A DNA stretch of 15,400 nt from Bacillaceae bacterium (GTDB taxonomy: Bacteria; Bacillota; Bacilli; Bacillales_A; Planococcaceae): NCBI GenBank assembly GCA_030149685.1, contig JASLGI010000197.1, positions 1-15,400 of the forward strand, in the 5' to 3' direction. Below, piece by piece: positions 15,143 to 15,400 of the stretch (within the stretch, counting starts at the first letter, position 1; every line of letters starts with the position of its first letter). The notes beneath the pieces are model-generated. The model was not told the origin of the DNA. It was given only the letters and a program-made list of their open reading frames with translations, and did no database searches. Made by a program: the position numbers and the translations under genes.

Positions 15143-15190
15143 TAATTGTTGTATCAATGGACAGTCAGTATAAGTAAAAGTAATGAAACC

Positions 15191-15233
15191 GAAAATGAGC
15201 TCTCGATTTAGACTCGTTTTCTTTTTGTTTTTT
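15191..15233 (+). terminator. Terminator-type hairpin in the rpoB leader
   Basis: GAAAATGAG (15191-15199) pairs with CTCGTTTTC (15213-15221, one G-U), followed by TTTTTGTTTTTT (15222-15233). It lies about 130 bases into the rpoB leader and 58 bases before the start codon, in a position to attenuate rpoB transcription. Confidence 0.7.
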
Positions 15234-15265
15234 CGCTACTTGTATCGTTACGAGTAAGCGAAAAA
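15229..15265 (+). other. Long hairpin overlapping the T-tract before rpoB
   Basis: TTTTTCGCTACTTGT (15229-15243) pairs with ACGAGT and AGCGAAAAA (15250-15265), forming 15 base pairs with one bulged A and one G-U, loop ATCGTT. Its 5' arm is made from the T-tract of the preceding terminator hairpin. It ends 12 bases before the rpoB ribosome binding site. Confidence 0.6.
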
Positions 15266-15291
15266 CGACTATTGTTTGAGGGGTGAAAGAG

Positions 15292-15400
15292 TTGACAGGT
15301 CATTTAGTACAATACGGTCAACACCGTCAGCGTAGAAGTTTTGCGCGAATCGAAGAAGTGTTAGATTTGCCAAACTTAATTGAAATTCAGACGGCATCTT
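15292..15400 (+). CDS. rpoB: DNA-directed RNA polymerase beta subunit (5' end only)
   Basis: The first 36 codons are visible before the window ends. They read [20 protein letters not shown], then [16 protein letters not shown], almost the same as the start of Bacillus RpoB. RpoB is the beta subunit of RNA polymerase, contributing to the active centre and the rifampicin site. The start is TTG, as in Bacillus, preceded by GAGGGGTG at 15278-15285. The 451-base gap to rplL holds terminators, a promoter cluster and leader structures, so rpoB appears transcriptionally separated from the ribosomal stalk genes. Confidence 0.96.
   Translation, partial: MTGHLVQYGQHRQRRSFARIEEVLDLPNLIEIQTAS

Noticed and set aside
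1..15400. Mobile elements, CRISPR arrays, tRNA or rRNA genes
   Set aside because: No transposase or integrase frames, no regularly spaced repeats and no cloverleaf-like sequences were seen; the window is uniform core genome with consistent codon use.

Overview
The window is a chromosomal housekeeping block from a low-to-moderate GC Firmicute of the Bacillales type. The gene order radA - yacL - ispD - ispF - gltX - cysE - cysS - mrnC - rlmB - yacP/rae1 - sigH - rpmG - secE - nusG - rplK - rplA - rplJ - rplL - rpoB is the classical Bacillus/Listeria order. Strong AGGAGG-type ribosome binding sites, several TTG/GTG starts, a cysteine T-box and an L10 leader all fit. Isoprenoid genes of the MEP pathway (ispD, ispF) argue against Staphylococcus. 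I cannot name the genus from sequence alone. Three textbook neighbours are absent: disA between radA and yacL, rsmC (ybxB) between rplL and rpoB, and the ctsR-mcsA-mcsB-clpC operon immediately upstream of radA. A divergent lipoprotein gene occupies the last position. I see no mobile elements, tRNA/rRNA genes or CRISPR arrays.

Layout. 1-861 (minus): the start and most of an unrecognised lipoprotein, cut by the window edge. 990-2494: radA with its own promoter and a long terminator-like hairpin. 2546-4810: yacL, ispD, ispF, tightly spaced. 4815-6349: gltX with a promoter of its own. 6353-6573: a cysteine-specific T-box riboswitch (specifier UGC, discriminator-pairing UGGA). 6622-10395: cysE, cysS, mrnC, rlmB, yacP, mostly joined by ATGA overlaps. 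10419-11051: sigH. 11061-11618: promoter, rpmG, secE. 11650-12277: a terminator hairpin and nusG. 12286-13678: promoter, L1-type leader, rplK, a second L1-like element, rplA. 13682-14840: promoter, L10 leader with attenuator, rplJ, rplL. 14841-15291: a 451-base non-coding stretch with two terminator-like hairpins, a promoter cluster, a folded leader and another terminator-like hairpin. 15292-15400: the first 36 codons of rpoB.

How it works together. The block supplies DNA repair (RadA), isoprenoid precursors, aminoacyl-tRNA synthesis (Glu, Cys) coupled to cysteine biosynthesis, RNA maturation (mini-RNase III, RlmB, Rae1), the alternative sigma factor SigH, protein export (SecE), transcription elongation (NusG), the ribosomal stalk and the L1/L11 proteins, and RNA polymerase beta. 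Much of the control is visible as RNA structure: a T-box sensing uncharged tRNA-Cys, L1-binding-like hairpins before both rplK and rplA, an L10-leader attenuator before rplJ, an unusually distant and hairpin-embedded ribosome binding site before nusG, and a structured rpoB leader.

The parts most deserving a second look are the rpoB leader (15014-15265), the duplicated L1-like element (12395-12419 and 12934-12961), the nusG start region (11650-11741), and the divergent lipoprotein next to radA. All structure calls were made by eye, without folding software or database searches.
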